DNA from: Ignavibacteria bacterium
GTDB taxonomy: Bacteria > Bacteroidota > Ignavibacteria > SZUA-365
Reading direction: 5' to 3'
Assembly: GCA_016720835.1 (NCBI GenBank)
Contig: JADKJW010000031.1
Span: 124,001 to 188,000, forward strand
DNA length: 64,000 bases
The translations under genes and the position numbers were made by a program. Below, piece by piece: positions 26,073-34,511 of this stretch. The notes beneath the pieces were generated by a model that was given only the letters and a program-made list of their open reading frames with translations, searched no databases and was not told where the DNA came from. How positions within the stretch are numbered: position 1 is the first letter of the stretch; the number at the start of each line of letters is the position of its first letter.

Positions 26073-28265
26073 ATGCACATCACCACGGAACGCATTCCCG
26101 CCGCATGGTATTCGGAAGACGGCGGCGAGCAGCAACCGGGCCGCCCGGAACACCAGCGCAAGCCGTCCATGAACAAACCGCCGGAGGAGAACACCTGGCT
26201 GCGCCGCTCGCGCATGGTGCTCATGTGGCTGGCCGTGATCATTGTCGCCTTCCTCGCGGTGCAGTTCATCTTTCCGACGAAACCCGCGGATCCGGTCATC
26301 TCCTATTCGGAATTCCAGAAGATCCTGACCGGCGAACGCAAGGGCGCCGACGGGCAGGACGTGCGCATCGTCAAGGCCACCGTCTACAAGGCCAATCTCA
26401 ACGACTACACGTTCAACGGCAAGCTGAACGCCCGCGTCCGGCTCGCGCTCGCCGACGGGAAGAGCGGAGAAGCGACGGGCTTCAACGTGATTCTCGGCAG
26501 CCTCGATCCCGACATGCGCAAGGCGTGGATCGAGCGCGGCATCGAGGTCACCTTCGAAGAGAAGGACTCGATGCTCACGCAGACTCTCCTCGCGCTGCTT
26601 CCCTGGGTCCTGATCATCGGCGCCTGGCTGTTCATCATGCGTCGCATGCAGGGCGGCGCGGCGGGCGGCGGTCCGAAGGGCATTTTCTCCTTCGGCAAGA
26701 GCCGCGCGCGAATGGCCGGCGACACCGCGGCGCGGTACACCTTCTCCGATGTGGCGGGCGCCGACGAGGCGAAGATGGAATTGCAGGAGATCATCGAGTT
26801 TCTCCGCGAGCCGGCCAAGTTCCAGCGCCTCGGAGGCAAGATCCCGCGCGGCGTGCTGTTGCTCGGACCTCCGGGGACGGGGAAAACCCTGCTCGCGCGC
26901 GCCGTGGCGGGGGAAGCCGCCGTGCCGTTCTACTCCATTTCCGGCGCGGAATTCGTCGAAATGTTCGTCGGTGTCGGCGCCAGCCGCGTTCGCGACCTGT
27001 TCGAAACGGCCAAGAAGAACTCGCCGTGCATTGTCTTCATCGACGAAATCGACGCCGTCGGCCGCCAGCGCGGAGCGGGCCTCGGAGGCGGACACGACGA
27101 ACGCGAGCAGACGCTCAATCAGCTCCTCGTCGAGATGGACGGCTTCGAGCAGGGCAGCACCGTCATCATCATCGCGGCCACCAACCGCCCCGACGTGCTC
27201 GATCCCGCCCTGCTGCGGCCGGGACGCTTCGACCGGCAGGTGGTGGTCGACCGCCCCGACGTCAAGGGCCGCGAGGGCATCCTCAAGGTGCATACGCGCA
27301 ACATCCCGCTCGATCCGGACGTCTCTCTCGAGACCCTCGCGAAGGGCACGCCGGGACTGGCCGGCGCGGAACTGGCCAACCTCGTCAACGAGGCGGCCCT
27401 CCTGGCGGCGCGCCGGAACAAGAAAACGGTGTCCATGTCCGATTTTGAGGAGGCCAAGGACAAGGTCATGATGGGCATGGAACGGCGCAGCATGATCATC
27501 AGCGACGACGAGAAGCGCATGACGGCATACCACGAGGCGGGGCACGTGCTCGTCGCGAAGATGGTGCCGGAAGCCGATCCCGTGCACAAGGTCACCATCA
27601 TCCCGCGCGGGCGCGCCCTCGGCGTCACCACCTACCTGCCGATCGACGAAAAGCACACCTACTCGAAAGAGTATCTCGAGGCGATGATCACCTACGCAAT
27701 GGGCGGGCGCGCCGCCGAGCAGCTCGTCTTCGGCCAGCTCACCACGGGCGCCGGAAACGACATCGAGCGCGCCACGAACCTCGCGCGCAAGATGGTCTGC
27801 GAGTGGGGGATGAGCGAGCTCGGCCCGCTGACCTACGGCGCGAAGCAGGAGGAGATCTTCCTCGGGCGGGAAATCGTCCAGCATCGCGACTACAGCGAGG
27901 AGACCGCGATCGCCATCGACGCCGCGGTCCGGGCGATCGTCATCAAGGGCATGGATCGCGCCGCGAGCATTCTCAAGGCGGAACGCGTCATCCTCGACCG
28001 CCTCGCCGAAGCCCTGCTCGAGCGCGAAATTCTCGACAGCGACGAGATCGACCGCACCATCCGCGGCGAGGAACTCCCGCCCGTGCTCCGGACGCCGAAT
28101 CCCGTGCTCGTCCAGAAGCCCAGCGAGAGCGACCTGAGCAGGCTCGATCACGAGCGGGCCGAGAAGATCCGCCGCGCGGTCGAAGAACTGAAAAAGCACG
28201 AGGAAACACGCACCAACCCCCCTGACCATGCCCCCAAAGACGACGCGACCGGCTCCGCCTCCTGA
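26073..28265 (+). CDS. ftsH: ATP-dependent zinc metalloprotease FtsH
   Basis: Membrane AAA+ protease that degrades misfolded membrane and regulatory proteins as a hexamer. From ATG 26073 (730 aa): a 47-residue cytoplasmic tail, TM1 (~48-67), a periplasmic domain, TM2 (~168-186), Walker A GPPGTGKT at 265-272, Walker B IVFIDEIDAVG, the SRH region TNRPDVLDPALLRPGRFDR, and the zinc motif HEAGH at 487-491. ATG 26073 is preferred over ATG 26067 because GGAGG at 26061-26065 is 7 nt from the former and 1 nt from the latter; ATG 26169 lacks a site. The N-terminal extension is longer than usual. The charged C-terminus overlaps the next gene by 38 nt. Confidence 0.97.
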   Translation: MHITTERIPAAWYSEDGGEQQPGRPEHQRKPSMNKPPEENTWLRRSRMVLMWLAVIIVAFLAVQFIFPTKPADPVISYSEFQKILTGERKGADGQDVRIVKATVYKANLNDYTFNGKLNARVRLALADGKSGEATGFNVILGSLDPDMRKAWIERGIEVTFEEKDSMLTQTLLALLPWVLIIGAWLFIMRRMQGGAAGGGPKGIFSFGKSRARMAGDTAARYTFSDVAGADEAKMELQEIIEFLREPAKFQRLGGKIPRGVLLLGPPGTGKTLLARAVAGEAAVPFYSISGAEFVEMFVGVGASRVRDLFETAKKNSPCIVFIDEIDAVGRQRGAGLGGGHDEREQTLNQLLVEMDGFEQGSTVIIIAATNRPDVLDPALLRPGRFDRQVVVDRPDVKGREGILKVHTRNIPLDPDVSLETLAKGTPGLAGAELANLVNEAALLAARRNKKTVSMSDFEEAKDKVMMGMERRSMIISDDEKRMTAYHEAGHVLVAKMVPEADPVHKVTIIPRGRALGVTTYLPIDEKHTYSKEYLEAMITYAMGGRAAEQLVFGQLTTGAGNDIERATNLARKMVCEWGMSELGPLTYGAKQEEIFLGREIVQHRDYSEETAIAIDAAVRAIVIKGMDRAASILKAERVILDRLAEALLEREILDSDEIDRTIRGEELPPVLRTPNPVLVQKPSESDLSRLDHERAEKIRRAVEELKKHEETRTNPPDHAPKDDATGSAS

Positions 28266-28923
28266 CGACAAGGTCAGCTTCCAATGGGAGCTGATGCGCA
28301 AGGGGATTCACCTCCTATCGCTGTCGATTCCCGTGCTCTACTACTACCTGTCGCGGGACCTCATGCTCATGCTGGTGGTCCCGCTGGCGCTCGCGTTCGT
28401 CACGGGCGATCTTCTGCGTCTCTACCACAAACCGACGTTCGCGCTCTACAAGAAGATCTTCGGACGCATGCTGCGGGCGCACGAGGTGCACGAGAAGAAA
28501 CGGACCTTCAACGGCGCGTCGTGGGTGCTGATCTCCGCGCTCTTCTGCGTGCTCGTGTTTCCGAAACTCATCGCGATCACGGCGTTCGCCATTCTGATTA
28601 TTTCCGACACCACTGCCGCGCTTGTCGGCAAGCGCTTCGGGAAGCGGAAGTACCGCGGGAAAACGATCGCCGGCTCGTCGGCGTTCGTGGTGTCGGCCGC
28701 CGTCGTGCTGCTCTTCACGCCGAAGGCCGCGGGACTGCCGGCGGAGTACGCGCTCGGTGTCGTTGCCGCCGTCATCGGCGCGCTTGCGGAGGTGTTTTCC
28801 TTCGACATCATCGACGACAACTTCGCCATCCCCGTGTCCATCGGATTCTCGCTCTGGCTGCTGTACGCGCTGTTCCTCCCGCAGCTGGACGTGACCCTCC
28901 TCGATCACCTCAGCCGGCTGTAG
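28228..28923 (+). CDS. SEC59/DGK1-like CTP-dependent lipid kinase or CTP-transferase family membrane protein
   Basis: A 231-aa polytopic membrane protein (about six hydrophobic segments). Motifs RKGIHLLSLSIPVLYY, GRMLRAHE and FAILIISDTTAALVGKRFGKRKYRGKTIAGS, with FSFDIIDDNFAIPV near the end, match the dolichol kinase/SEC59-VTE5-DGK1 group, distant relatives of CdsA that use CTP. The likely reaction is phosphorylation of a lipid alcohol (diacylglycerol or polyprenol) by CTP. It overlaps ftsH by 38 nt, the position held by cdsA in many Bacteroidota, but it is shorter than CdsA and lacks the canonical SPKKTxEG ending. A cytidylyltransferase role cannot be excluded. Confidence 0.8.
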   Translation: MPPKTTRPAPPPDDKVSFQWELMRKGIHLLSLSIPVLYYYLSRDLMLMLVVPLALAFVTGDLLRLYHKPTFALYKKIFGRMLRAHEVHEKKRTFNGASWVLISALFCVLVFPKLIAITAFAILIISDTTAALVGKRFGKRKYRGKTIAGSSAFVVSAAVVLLFTPKAAGLPAEYALGVVAAVIGALAEVFSFDIIDDNFAIPVSIGFSLWLLYALFLPQLDVTLLDHLSRL

Positions 28924-28935
28924 GAACCGCGCACC

Positions 28936-29949
28936 GTGGATCCCCGCTCGCTTGCGTCACCGGACGTGCGTCTCGCGGAGGCGGCCATGCGATTCCCCGT
29001 GCCCTTCGCGCCGCGGACTGCCGCGATGCTCGCCGGAAAACTCGTCATCGCGGCCGCGGTGCTGTGGGTCCTCGCCGAGCGCCTCGACCTGCGGATGCTG
29101 TCCGAGAGTTTCGCTTCCGCGTTCACCCTCCCGCTGGCGACCGCCGCGCTTCTCGTGCTTCCCAATGTCGCGCTGCAGCACGCGAAGTGGCGTCTCCTGC
29201 TGCGCCGCGCCGCGCCGGGCCTGCGGCATCGCGACGTCGCGCGGTCGCTGTTCGCGGGTTTCGCACTCGGCCTCGTCACGCCCGCCCGCGCGGGCGAATT
29301 CGGCGGACGCGCGTTCACGCTGCCGGGCGCCGACCGCGCCGCCATCGCGGGCCTCACCGCGACCGACAAACTCGCGTCCATGATCGTGACGCTCGCGGCC
29401 GGCATCGGCGCCGGCGCGTGGTATATCGCCATCATCGGGAGCCTCTCGACGGCGCTCGCGGCCGGGATCGCCGCCGCGGCCGTCCTGGCCGCGGGGATCG
29501 CCGCCGGGGTCTTCCTCCTGCGTCGCAGGATCGTCTTCGCGGATCGCGATGGTCGCGTCGCGCGCGTTCTTCGGCGAGCGTTCGAGGCCATGCGGTCGCT
29601 GTCGCGCCGCGATCTGGCGCTGCTGCTCGGACTCTCCGCCGCGTTCTACGCGGTGTTCATCGCGCAATTCGTTCTGCTGCTGCTCGCCTTCGGCGCCGGC
29701 CCGCTCCCGTCCTGCGCGGCGGGCGCGGCAACGGTCATGCTGCTCAAGACCGTGATTCCGCCGCTCACGTTCGGCGAGCTCGGCATTCGCGAGGGGGTGG
29801 CAATCTTCGTGCTCGCGCCGCTGCATGTTGCCGGTCCCGCGGCCTTCAACGCCTCGCTCATCCTGTTCCTCGTCAACGTGCTTCTTCCCGCTGCCGCAGG
29901 CACGGTTCTGTTGCTGCTGTATTCCGACCGCCGCCGCGCCGCGCAGTGA
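28936..29949 (+). CDS. UPF0104/LPG-synthase transmembrane-domain protein (flippase-like)
   Basis: A 337-aa protein of about eight transmembrane helices (for example LVIAAAVLWVLAERLDL, ALLLGLSAAFYAVFIAQFVLLLLAFG). The motif LVTPARAGEFGGRAF near residue 115 and TVIPPLTFGELGIREGVA near 275 are hallmarks of the UPF0104/AglD-type family related to the flippase part of lysylphosphatidylglycerol synthase MprF. No soluble transferase domain is attached. It starts at GTG 28936 with AGGA 10 nt upstream; ATG 28987 is an alternative. Its stop overlaps the GTG of the glycosyltransferase gene, and the context suggests movement of a lipid-linked intermediate across the inner membrane (inference). Confidence 0.85.
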   Translation: MDPRSLASPDVRLAEAAMRFPVPFAPRTAAMLAGKLVIAAAVLWVLAERLDLRMLSESFASAFTLPLATAALLVLPNVALQHAKWRLLLRRAAPGLRHRDVARSLFAGFALGLVTPARAGEFGGRAFTLPGADRAAIAGLTATDKLASMIVTLAAGIGAGAWYIAIIGSLSTALAAGIAAAAVLAAGIAAGVFLLRRRIVFADRDGRVARVLRRAFEAMRSLSRRDLALLLGLSAAFYAVFIAQFVLLLLAFGAGPLPSCAAGAATVMLLKTVIPPLTFGELGIREGVAIFVLAPLHVAGPAAFNASLILFLVNVLLPAAAGTVLLLLYSDRRRAAQ

Positions 29950-31130
29950 TTCCGTTCGTGTTCTTCACCGTCTTCGCCGCCCTCAGCGGCGTGTACGCGC
30001 TGTTTCTCCTGCGCGTGCGGAGCGGCGCGCGCTTCTACGAAACACGGAACGCGGAGTGGCGGGCGGACTTCGCTGCGCGCGAGGTGTCCTCCGTGCCCGT
30101 GACGGTCATCGTCGCGATGCGCGACGAGGAGCACTGCGCGGCGGCCTGCATCCGCTCGCTCCACGCGCAGACATACCCGGCGGAACGCACGCAGGTGATC
30201 GTCGTCGACGACCATTCATCGGACGGCACCGCGGCCGCCGTCATGGACGCGGCGGGCGACGATCCGCGCTTCGTCCTGCTGCGCCTCGACGACGCGGCCG
30301 GGGTCTCCGGAAAAAAATCGGCCGTGGAGGCCGCGATCGCGCACGCGACCGGCGAGACGGTGCTGACCACCGACGCCGACTGCGTGCATGGCGCGGATTG
30401 GATCTCCTCGATGCAGTGGCTGCTCGCGCGCGGGAACGATATCGTCGGCGGTCCCGTGCTGTACGAGCGCGGGAACGGGCTGTTCGCGCGGCTGCAGGCG
30501 CTGGAATTCCTCGGCATCATGGGCGTGACCGCGGGCCTGTTCGGCATCGGATACCCCCGCCTGTGCAACGGCGCGAATCTCGCGTACCGCCGCGATGCCT
30601 TCCGGCGCGTCGACGGATTCGGCGGGCACCGGCATCTCGCGAGCGGCGAGGACGAGTTTCTCCTGCAGGCGATCGTCTACCGGGCCGGAGGGGCCGCCGA
30701 ATTCAATCCGCTGCCGGAGTCGGCGGTTGTGACGCCCGGCGCGCGAACGCTCCGCGCATTTCTCTCGCAGCGCGCGCGCTGGGCCTCGAAGGGCGGACGG
30801 TACGAGGACGGCCGCTTCGTGGCGTTCCTGGTGCTGCTCTACGCCTATTTCCTCGGGTGCTCCCTCGCGCCGCTGGCCGCGCTGTCGTCGCCTGCCGCCC
30901 TGCTCGCGGCGTTCCTGCTCCTGCTCGTGAAATGGACGCTGGATCTTTCGGTGCTCGTCCCGGCGGCCCGTCTGCTGGGCGCTCCGGTGCGGCTGACGGA
31001 TTTTGTGATTGCGGAACTGCTGCACCCCGTCTATCTTGTCGCGGTTTCCACAGCAGGAGCATTCGGACGGTTCGCATGGAAGGGCAGGACGACAACGACG
31101 GCGCGCGCGCGGAGCCAACCTTCTGGGTAG
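29946..31130 (+). CDS. Membrane-associated family 2 glycosyltransferase
   Basis: A 394-aa GT-A glycosyltransferase beginning at GTG 29946, which overlaps the stop of the flippase-like gene. One N-terminal helix (FVFFTVFAALSGVYALFLL) precedes the catalytic domain: VIVAMRDEE, VVDDHSSDGT, the DxD-like TTDADCV, SGEDEFLL and the processive-type QRARW; several hydrophobic segments follow (LVLLYAYFLGCSLAPLAAL, LLAAFLLLLVKWTLDLSVL). This is the layout of GT2 enzymes acting on lipid acceptors at the inner face of the membrane. Donor and acceptor unknown. Its 3' end overlaps the CPBP gene by 55 nt. Confidence 0.9.
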   Translation: MIPFVFFTVFAALSGVYALFLLRVRSGARFYETRNAEWRADFAAREVSSVPVTVIVAMRDEEHCAAACIRSLHAQTYPAERTQVIVVDDHSSDGTAAAVMDAAGDDPRFVLLRLDDAAGVSGKKSAVEAAIAHATGETVLTTDADCVHGADWISSMQWLLARGNDIVGGPVLYERGNGLFARLQALEFLGIMGVTAGLFGIGYPRLCNGANLAYRRDAFRRVDGFGGHRHLASGEDEFLLQAIVYRAGGAAEFNPLPESAVVTPGARTLRAFLSQRARWASKGGRYEDGRFVAFLVLLYAYFLGCSLAPLAALSSPAALLAAFLLLLVKWTLDLSVLVPAARLLGAPVRLTDFVIAELLHPVYLVAVSTAGAFGRFAWKGRTTTTARARSQPSG

Positions 31131-32047
31131 CTGACGGCGAACTGCGCGCGATCTGGAAACTCAGCGCGTTTTTCGCGGTGTGGGTGATCGTCTTTTTTGC
31201 GGGCGCGATCGTTGCCGGTTTCCTGCCGTTGCCGATGTACAGTCCGCATCTGCAGAGTTCCATCTTCCTCGCCGCGGCGCTCGCCGCCACGCTCTTCGGC
31301 ATGCTGGCGGTGGATCGGGCGCCGTTCGCCTCCGTCGGCTTCGGCGATCGTCACGCCGTGCGGCATTTCGCGATCGGGGTCGGTGTCTCGTCCGGGATGA
31401 TGGGGGGGGTGTTCCTCATCGAGCTCGCTTCGGGAGCTGCCATCGTGCGTCTCTCCTCCGTCACTGTATGGCAGGCGGCGCAGCTGCTCGCATCCGGATT
31501 CACGCTCTACCTCATTGTCGGCTTCGCCGAGGAAATCCTTCTGCGCGGATATCCCTTCCGCACCTTGCTGCGCGCGACGAATCCCGCCGCGACGCTGCTT
31601 GTCACGAGCGTCCTGTTTTCGCTCATCCATTTCTGGAATCCCAGCATTTCGCTCCCCGCCCTGTGCAACATCTGCCTTGCAGGAGTCTGGCTCGGCAGGG
31701 CGCGGCTCGTGACCGGGCAGCTCTGGCTGCCCATCGGCCTCCACACGGGGTGGAATTTCACGCAGGGGACCGTGCTCGGCTATCCGGTCAGCGGGATGGT
31801 CGAGGGCGGGGTGTTCCGAACGGATGCGATCGGCGCGGAGTGGTATACCGGCGGATATTTCGGACCGGAAGGCGGCGCGCTGGCGACGGTCGTTCTCGTC
31901 CTCGGAACGCTCGCGTTGTGGCATCCCCGCGTGATCGCGCGGCTTCGGGTCGAGGCACGTGCCGACATCCCCGCCACTGACGCGATACCCGTGGTCGCGA
32001 CCGGGGACGCTCCGGCTGCGTCCGCGCCTGACGGCGGGGAGGACTGA
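31076..32047 (+). CDS. CPBP-family intramembrane glutamic protease
   Basis: A 323-aa polytopic protein with the three CPBP (Abi/Rce1-like) motifs in order: E152-E153 in EEILLRGYPFRTL, H185 in FSLIHFW and H223/N227 in HTGWN. These residues form the glutamate-based proteolytic centre within the membrane. At least seven hydrophobic segments are visible, beginning with AFFAVWVIVFFAGAIVAGFL. The ATG lies inside the 3' end of the glycosyltransferase gene and the stop overlaps the next ATG, so it is part of the ftsH operon. Bacterial members act in protein processing, immunity or bacteriocin self-protection; substrate unknown. Confidence 0.9.
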   Translation: MEGQDDNDGARAEPTFWVADGELRAIWKLSAFFAVWVIVFFAGAIVAGFLPLPMYSPHLQSSIFLAAALAATLFGMLAVDRAPFASVGFGDRHAVRHFAIGVGVSSGMMGGVFLIELASGAAIVRLSSVTVWQAAQLLASGFTLYLIVGFAEEILLRGYPFRTLLRATNPAATLLVTSVLFSLIHFWNPSISLPALCNICLAGVWLGRARLVTGQLWLPIGLHTGWNFTQGTVLGYPVSGMVEGGVFRTDAIGAEWYTGGYFGPEGGALATVVLVLGTLALWHPRVIARLRVEARADIPATDAIPVVATGDAPAASAPDGGED

Positions 32048-33195
32048 TGCGCGCCGCATGCGTGCTCATCGTTCTGTGCGTGCCTCTCGCGATGGCGCGC
32101 GCGCAATGGATCGAGGATCCGAAACTCGACGCGCTGATTCAGGAGGGCATCCGCGCGACCTACAATATCGAGTTCGAGGCCGCGGAGCGCGCGTTCCAGG
32201 CGGTGAAACGCGCCCGGCCCGATCATCCCGCCGGCGCCTTCTTCGACGCGATGATCGATTGGTGGCGCATCCTCATCGACCTCGAGGACGAATCGAAGGA
32301 CGAGCGCTTCATCCGCAAGCTGAAGGCCGTGATCGACATGTGCGACGCGCGCCTGGATGCGAACGACGAGGATCTCACCGGGCTCTTCTTCAAGGGCGGC
32401 GCCATCGGATTCCGGGGCCGGCTCCTCGCGACGCGCAGGAGCTGGGTGAAGGCCGCCAACGACGGGCGGGCGGCCCTGCCGATCGTCAAGGACGCGGGCA
32501 GGCTTGCCCCCCGCAACGCGGACATCACGCTCGGTCTCGGGATCTACAACTACTATGCGGACGTGCTGCCGGAGAAATACCCCGTCCTCAAACCCGTCAT
32601 GCTGTTCCTCCCGGGCGGCGACCGCGCGCGCGGCATCCGGCAGCTCAAGTACGCCGCCACGAAGGCGCGGTACGCGAACTGGGAGGCGATGTCCTTCCTC
32701 GTGCAACTCTACGCCGGGTACGAGAACACACCCTCCCTCGCTCTCCCGTACGCCCGGCTGCTCTCCGATGAATTCCCGGACAATCCCGTGTTCCAGCGAT
32801 CGCTCGGGCGCATCCACGTGAAACTCGGGGACTGGCCGCGCGCGGTGGCGGTGTTCACCAAGGTGCTCAACCGCTGCGGAAAAGCCCGGGCGGGCTACGA
32901 CAAATCCGCCGCGCGCGAAGCCGCCTACTACCTCGGGTACGACGCCATGCTCCGCAAGGCGCACGCCGACGCGCTGAAGCAGTTCGCGAGTTGCGACGAA
33001 CTCTCGCTCGCCATCGATCATGACGAGGTGTCCGGGTTCCGCGTCATGGCGCTTCTCCGCACCGGCATGACGCTCGATCTGCTCGGACGGCGCGCGGAGG
33101 CGCTCCGCGTCTACGAGCGCGTGCTCCGCCTCCGCGACGCCAACGGGTCGCAGGACCTCGCGCGGCGCTATCTCCGCGCGCCGTACGCCGACTGA
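32047..33195 (+). CDS. Exported TPR-repeat protein
   Basis: A 382-aa protein with a signal peptide (ACVLIVLCVPLAMARAQ) and helix-turn-helix repeats across its length, including NIEFEAAERAFQAVKRARPDHP, FQRSLGRIHVKLGDWPRAVAVF and RVMALLRTGMTLDLLGRRAEALRVYERVL, typical of tetratricopeptides. The conserved central block TLGLGIYNYYADVLPEKYPVLKP is not part of the TPR consensus and may define an uncharacterised FCB-group family. Last gene of the ftsH operon: ATG overlaps the CPBP stop, then a 140-bp gap with operators follows. Likely a periplasmic scaffold; function unknown. Confidence 0.75.
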   Translation: MRAACVLIVLCVPLAMARAQWIEDPKLDALIQEGIRATYNIEFEAAERAFQAVKRARPDHPAGAFFDAMIDWWRILIDLEDESKDERFIRKLKAVIDMCDARLDANDEDLTGLFFKGGAIGFRGRLLATRRSWVKAANDGRAALPIVKDAGRLAPRNADITLGLGIYNYYADVLPEKYPVLKPVMLFLPGGDRARGIRQLKYAATKARYANWEAMSFLVQLYAGYENTPSLALPYARLLSDEFPDNPVFQRSLGRIHVKLGDWPRAVAVFTKVLNRCGKARAGYDKSAAREAAYYLGYDAMLRKAHADALKQFASCDELSLAIDHDEVSGFRVMALLRTGMTLDLLGRRAEALRVYERVLRLRDANGSQDLARRYLRAPYAD

Positions 33196-33230
33196 CGCCC
33201 GCGGCCCGCGCTCCGCGAGGGCACACATGC

Positions 33231-33324
33231 TTCAAGTTTGAAATATTTTCGGTCCGCGGAAACTTTTCGCGGGGGACCGGGTGTTCCGTATGTAGTTCGA
33301 ATTTGAAATGTTCACACTTGAAAC
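33231..33324 (+). promoter_or_regulatory. Three dyad operators TTCAA-N2-TTGAA before a membrane protein/yceI pair
   Basis: Three related sites: TTCAAGTTTGAAAT (33231-33244), TTCGAATTTGAAAT (33296-33309) and TTCACACTTGAAAC (33311-33324). The first is a perfect dyad; the others have one mismatch in the left arm. They flank a possible -10 region (TATGTAGT at 33289-33296). The form suits a MarR-type dimer, consistent with the redox or organic-stress regulation often seen for yceI genes; no regulator gene lies nearby. Confidence 0.55.
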
Positions 33325-33335
33325 ACTATCGCCCC

Positions 33336-33605
33336 ATGCGCATGACGCTCAACACCGCACAACACCGCACCCTGGCGGCCACGGCAGCACTGCTGCTCGG
33401 AGATCTCGCGCTCTGGGGGGCGACCGGATTCCACCTGCTCACGAAGCAGCAGCTGCCCGTGGAAATGACGGACGACCTTCTCGGCACCAGCTACATCGTC
33501 TGGAAGGACGTCTTCATGGTCGGTCTCGACATCGCGGGACCCGCGGCGGCAGTCATCGTGACCCTCGGCGTTGTTCTGCTCCGGGTTCTCCGGACGCGGC
33601 CCTGA
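33336..33605 (+). CDS. Small two-helix membrane protein
   Basis: An 89-aa protein from ATG 33336 (M-R-M; an ATG two codons later and an upstream TTG at 33303 are alternatives, the TTG lying within the operator array). Two hydrophobic segments are visible: TLAATAALLLGDLALWGATGF and IAGPAAAVIVTLGVVLLRVL, separated by a short polar loop with VWKDVFMVG. I do not recognise the family. It lies 70 bp before yceI with no terminator between, so co-transcription under the dyad operators is likely. Confidence 0.6.
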   Translation: MRMTLNTAQHRTLAATAALLLGDLALWGATGFHLLTKQQLPVEMTDDLLGTSYIVWKDVFMVGLDIAGPAAAVIVTLGVVLLRVLRTRP

Positions 33606-33675
33606 AGCCGTCGCGCAGACGCTTCACGTCTCACACATTCCCATTCCACCTTCACGACTCACCAGGAGCATATCC

Positions 33676-34326
33676 ATGCGCACTCGTCTCGCTTTCGCCC
33701 TCGCCGCGCTCATGATCGTCGCTGCGGCCGCCCCCGCTCTCGCCCAGAAATTCGATGTCCCCGCCAAGGGCATGCAGACCTTCAACCTCAAGGACGAACG
33801 CGGCCGCAACCAGGCGTCGTTCTCCTCCAAGGCGCCGATCGAGGACATCAGCGGCACCGCGTCGGGCCTCGGAGGCACCGTCAGCTTCGATCCCGCGAAC
33901 GTGCCCGGCACGATCAAGGCGGACATCACGGTCGAGGTGGCGTCGATGAAAACCGGGATCGACATGCGCGATGATCACATGCGCGGCGACAAGTGGCTGG
34001 ACGCGGCAAAGTTCCCGACCATCACCTTCACGCTGACGAAACTGAAAGATGCCAAAATCCAGAAGGGCACCGAACTGCGCGGCATCGCGGTCGGAACGTT
34101 CACGCTGCATGGAGTACCTCAAACCGTGCAGCTGCCGGTGACCCTCACCTATATGCCCGCCTCCGAAAAAACCAAGGCCCGCGCCGCGGGCGATCTCCTC
34201 GTGGTCCGCGCGAAGGGCAAAGTGTCGCTCACCAAGGCGGGTGTCCGGAGCGAGCTCCTCGGATCGAAAGTCAGCGACGAGATCGAATTCGAATTCAATG
34301 CCGTCGGCTCGAACGCCGTCAAATAA
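33676..34326 (+). CDS. YceI-family periplasmic lipid-binding protein
   Basis: A 216-aa protein with a signal peptide (LAFALAALMIVAAAAPALAQ) and a lipocalin-like YceI domain: an early SFSSKAPIEDISGTASGLGG, then MKTGIDMRDDHMRGDKWLDAAKFPTITF-type core (read here at 33945-34025), VGTFTLHGVPQTVQLPVTL and the closing DEIEFEFNAVG. Family members bind polyisoprenoid or fatty-acyl molecules in the periplasm and respond to stress. ATG 33676 has CAGGAG 8 nt upstream. A GC-rich hairpin follows at 34353-34390. In the domain, C-terminal EIEFEFNA replaces the usual DEVELEIDA. Confidence 0.92.
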   Translation: MRTRLAFALAALMIVAAAAPALAQKFDVPAKGMQTFNLKDERGRNQASFSSKAPIEDISGTASGLGGTVSFDPANVPGTIKADITVEVASMKTGIDMRDDHMRGDKWLDAAKFPTITFTLTKLKDAKIQKGTELRGIAVGTFTLHGVPQTVQLPVTLTYMPASEKTKARAAGDLLVVRAKGKVSLTKAGVRSELLGSKVSDEIEFEFNAVGSNAVK

Positions 34327-34352
34327 GCTTCCCTCCCCTTCCTTCCTCCCCG

Positions 34353-34390
34353 ACGGCCGGCCGGATGTTTCCGCGCCGGCCGTTTCCTTT
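34353..34390 (+). terminator. Probable terminator after yceI
   Basis: ACGGCCGGC (34353-34361) pairs perfectly with GCCGGCCGT (34375-34383) around a 13-nt loop; the following tract TTTCCTTT is only moderately U-rich. Confidence 0.55.
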
Positions 34391-34454
34391 CCCGCACGCG
34401 CCACCGCGGGGGAATGGGACGGCCGCGCTTCCGTGCCACCGGCTGCCGTCGCTG

Positions 34455-34486
34455 TTGTTTCTTCCTCCGGCCGGTCCTATTTTTTC
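34455..34486 (+). promoter_or_regulatory. Predicted promoter TTGTTT-N18-TATTTTTT
   Basis: TTGTTT at 34455-34460 and TATTTTTT at 34479-34486 lie just upstream of GTG 34512. The -10-like decamer TATTTTTTCG is repeated before the sensor kinase on the other strand. Confidence 0.5.
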
Positions 34487-34511
34487 GTTCGTTTCATTTC
34501 CCCGGTCATCG

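Noticed and set aside
26046..28301. 751-aa minus-strand frame opposite ftsH
   Set aside because: ftsH on the plus strand is unequivocal; the opposite frame lacks any recognisable feature.
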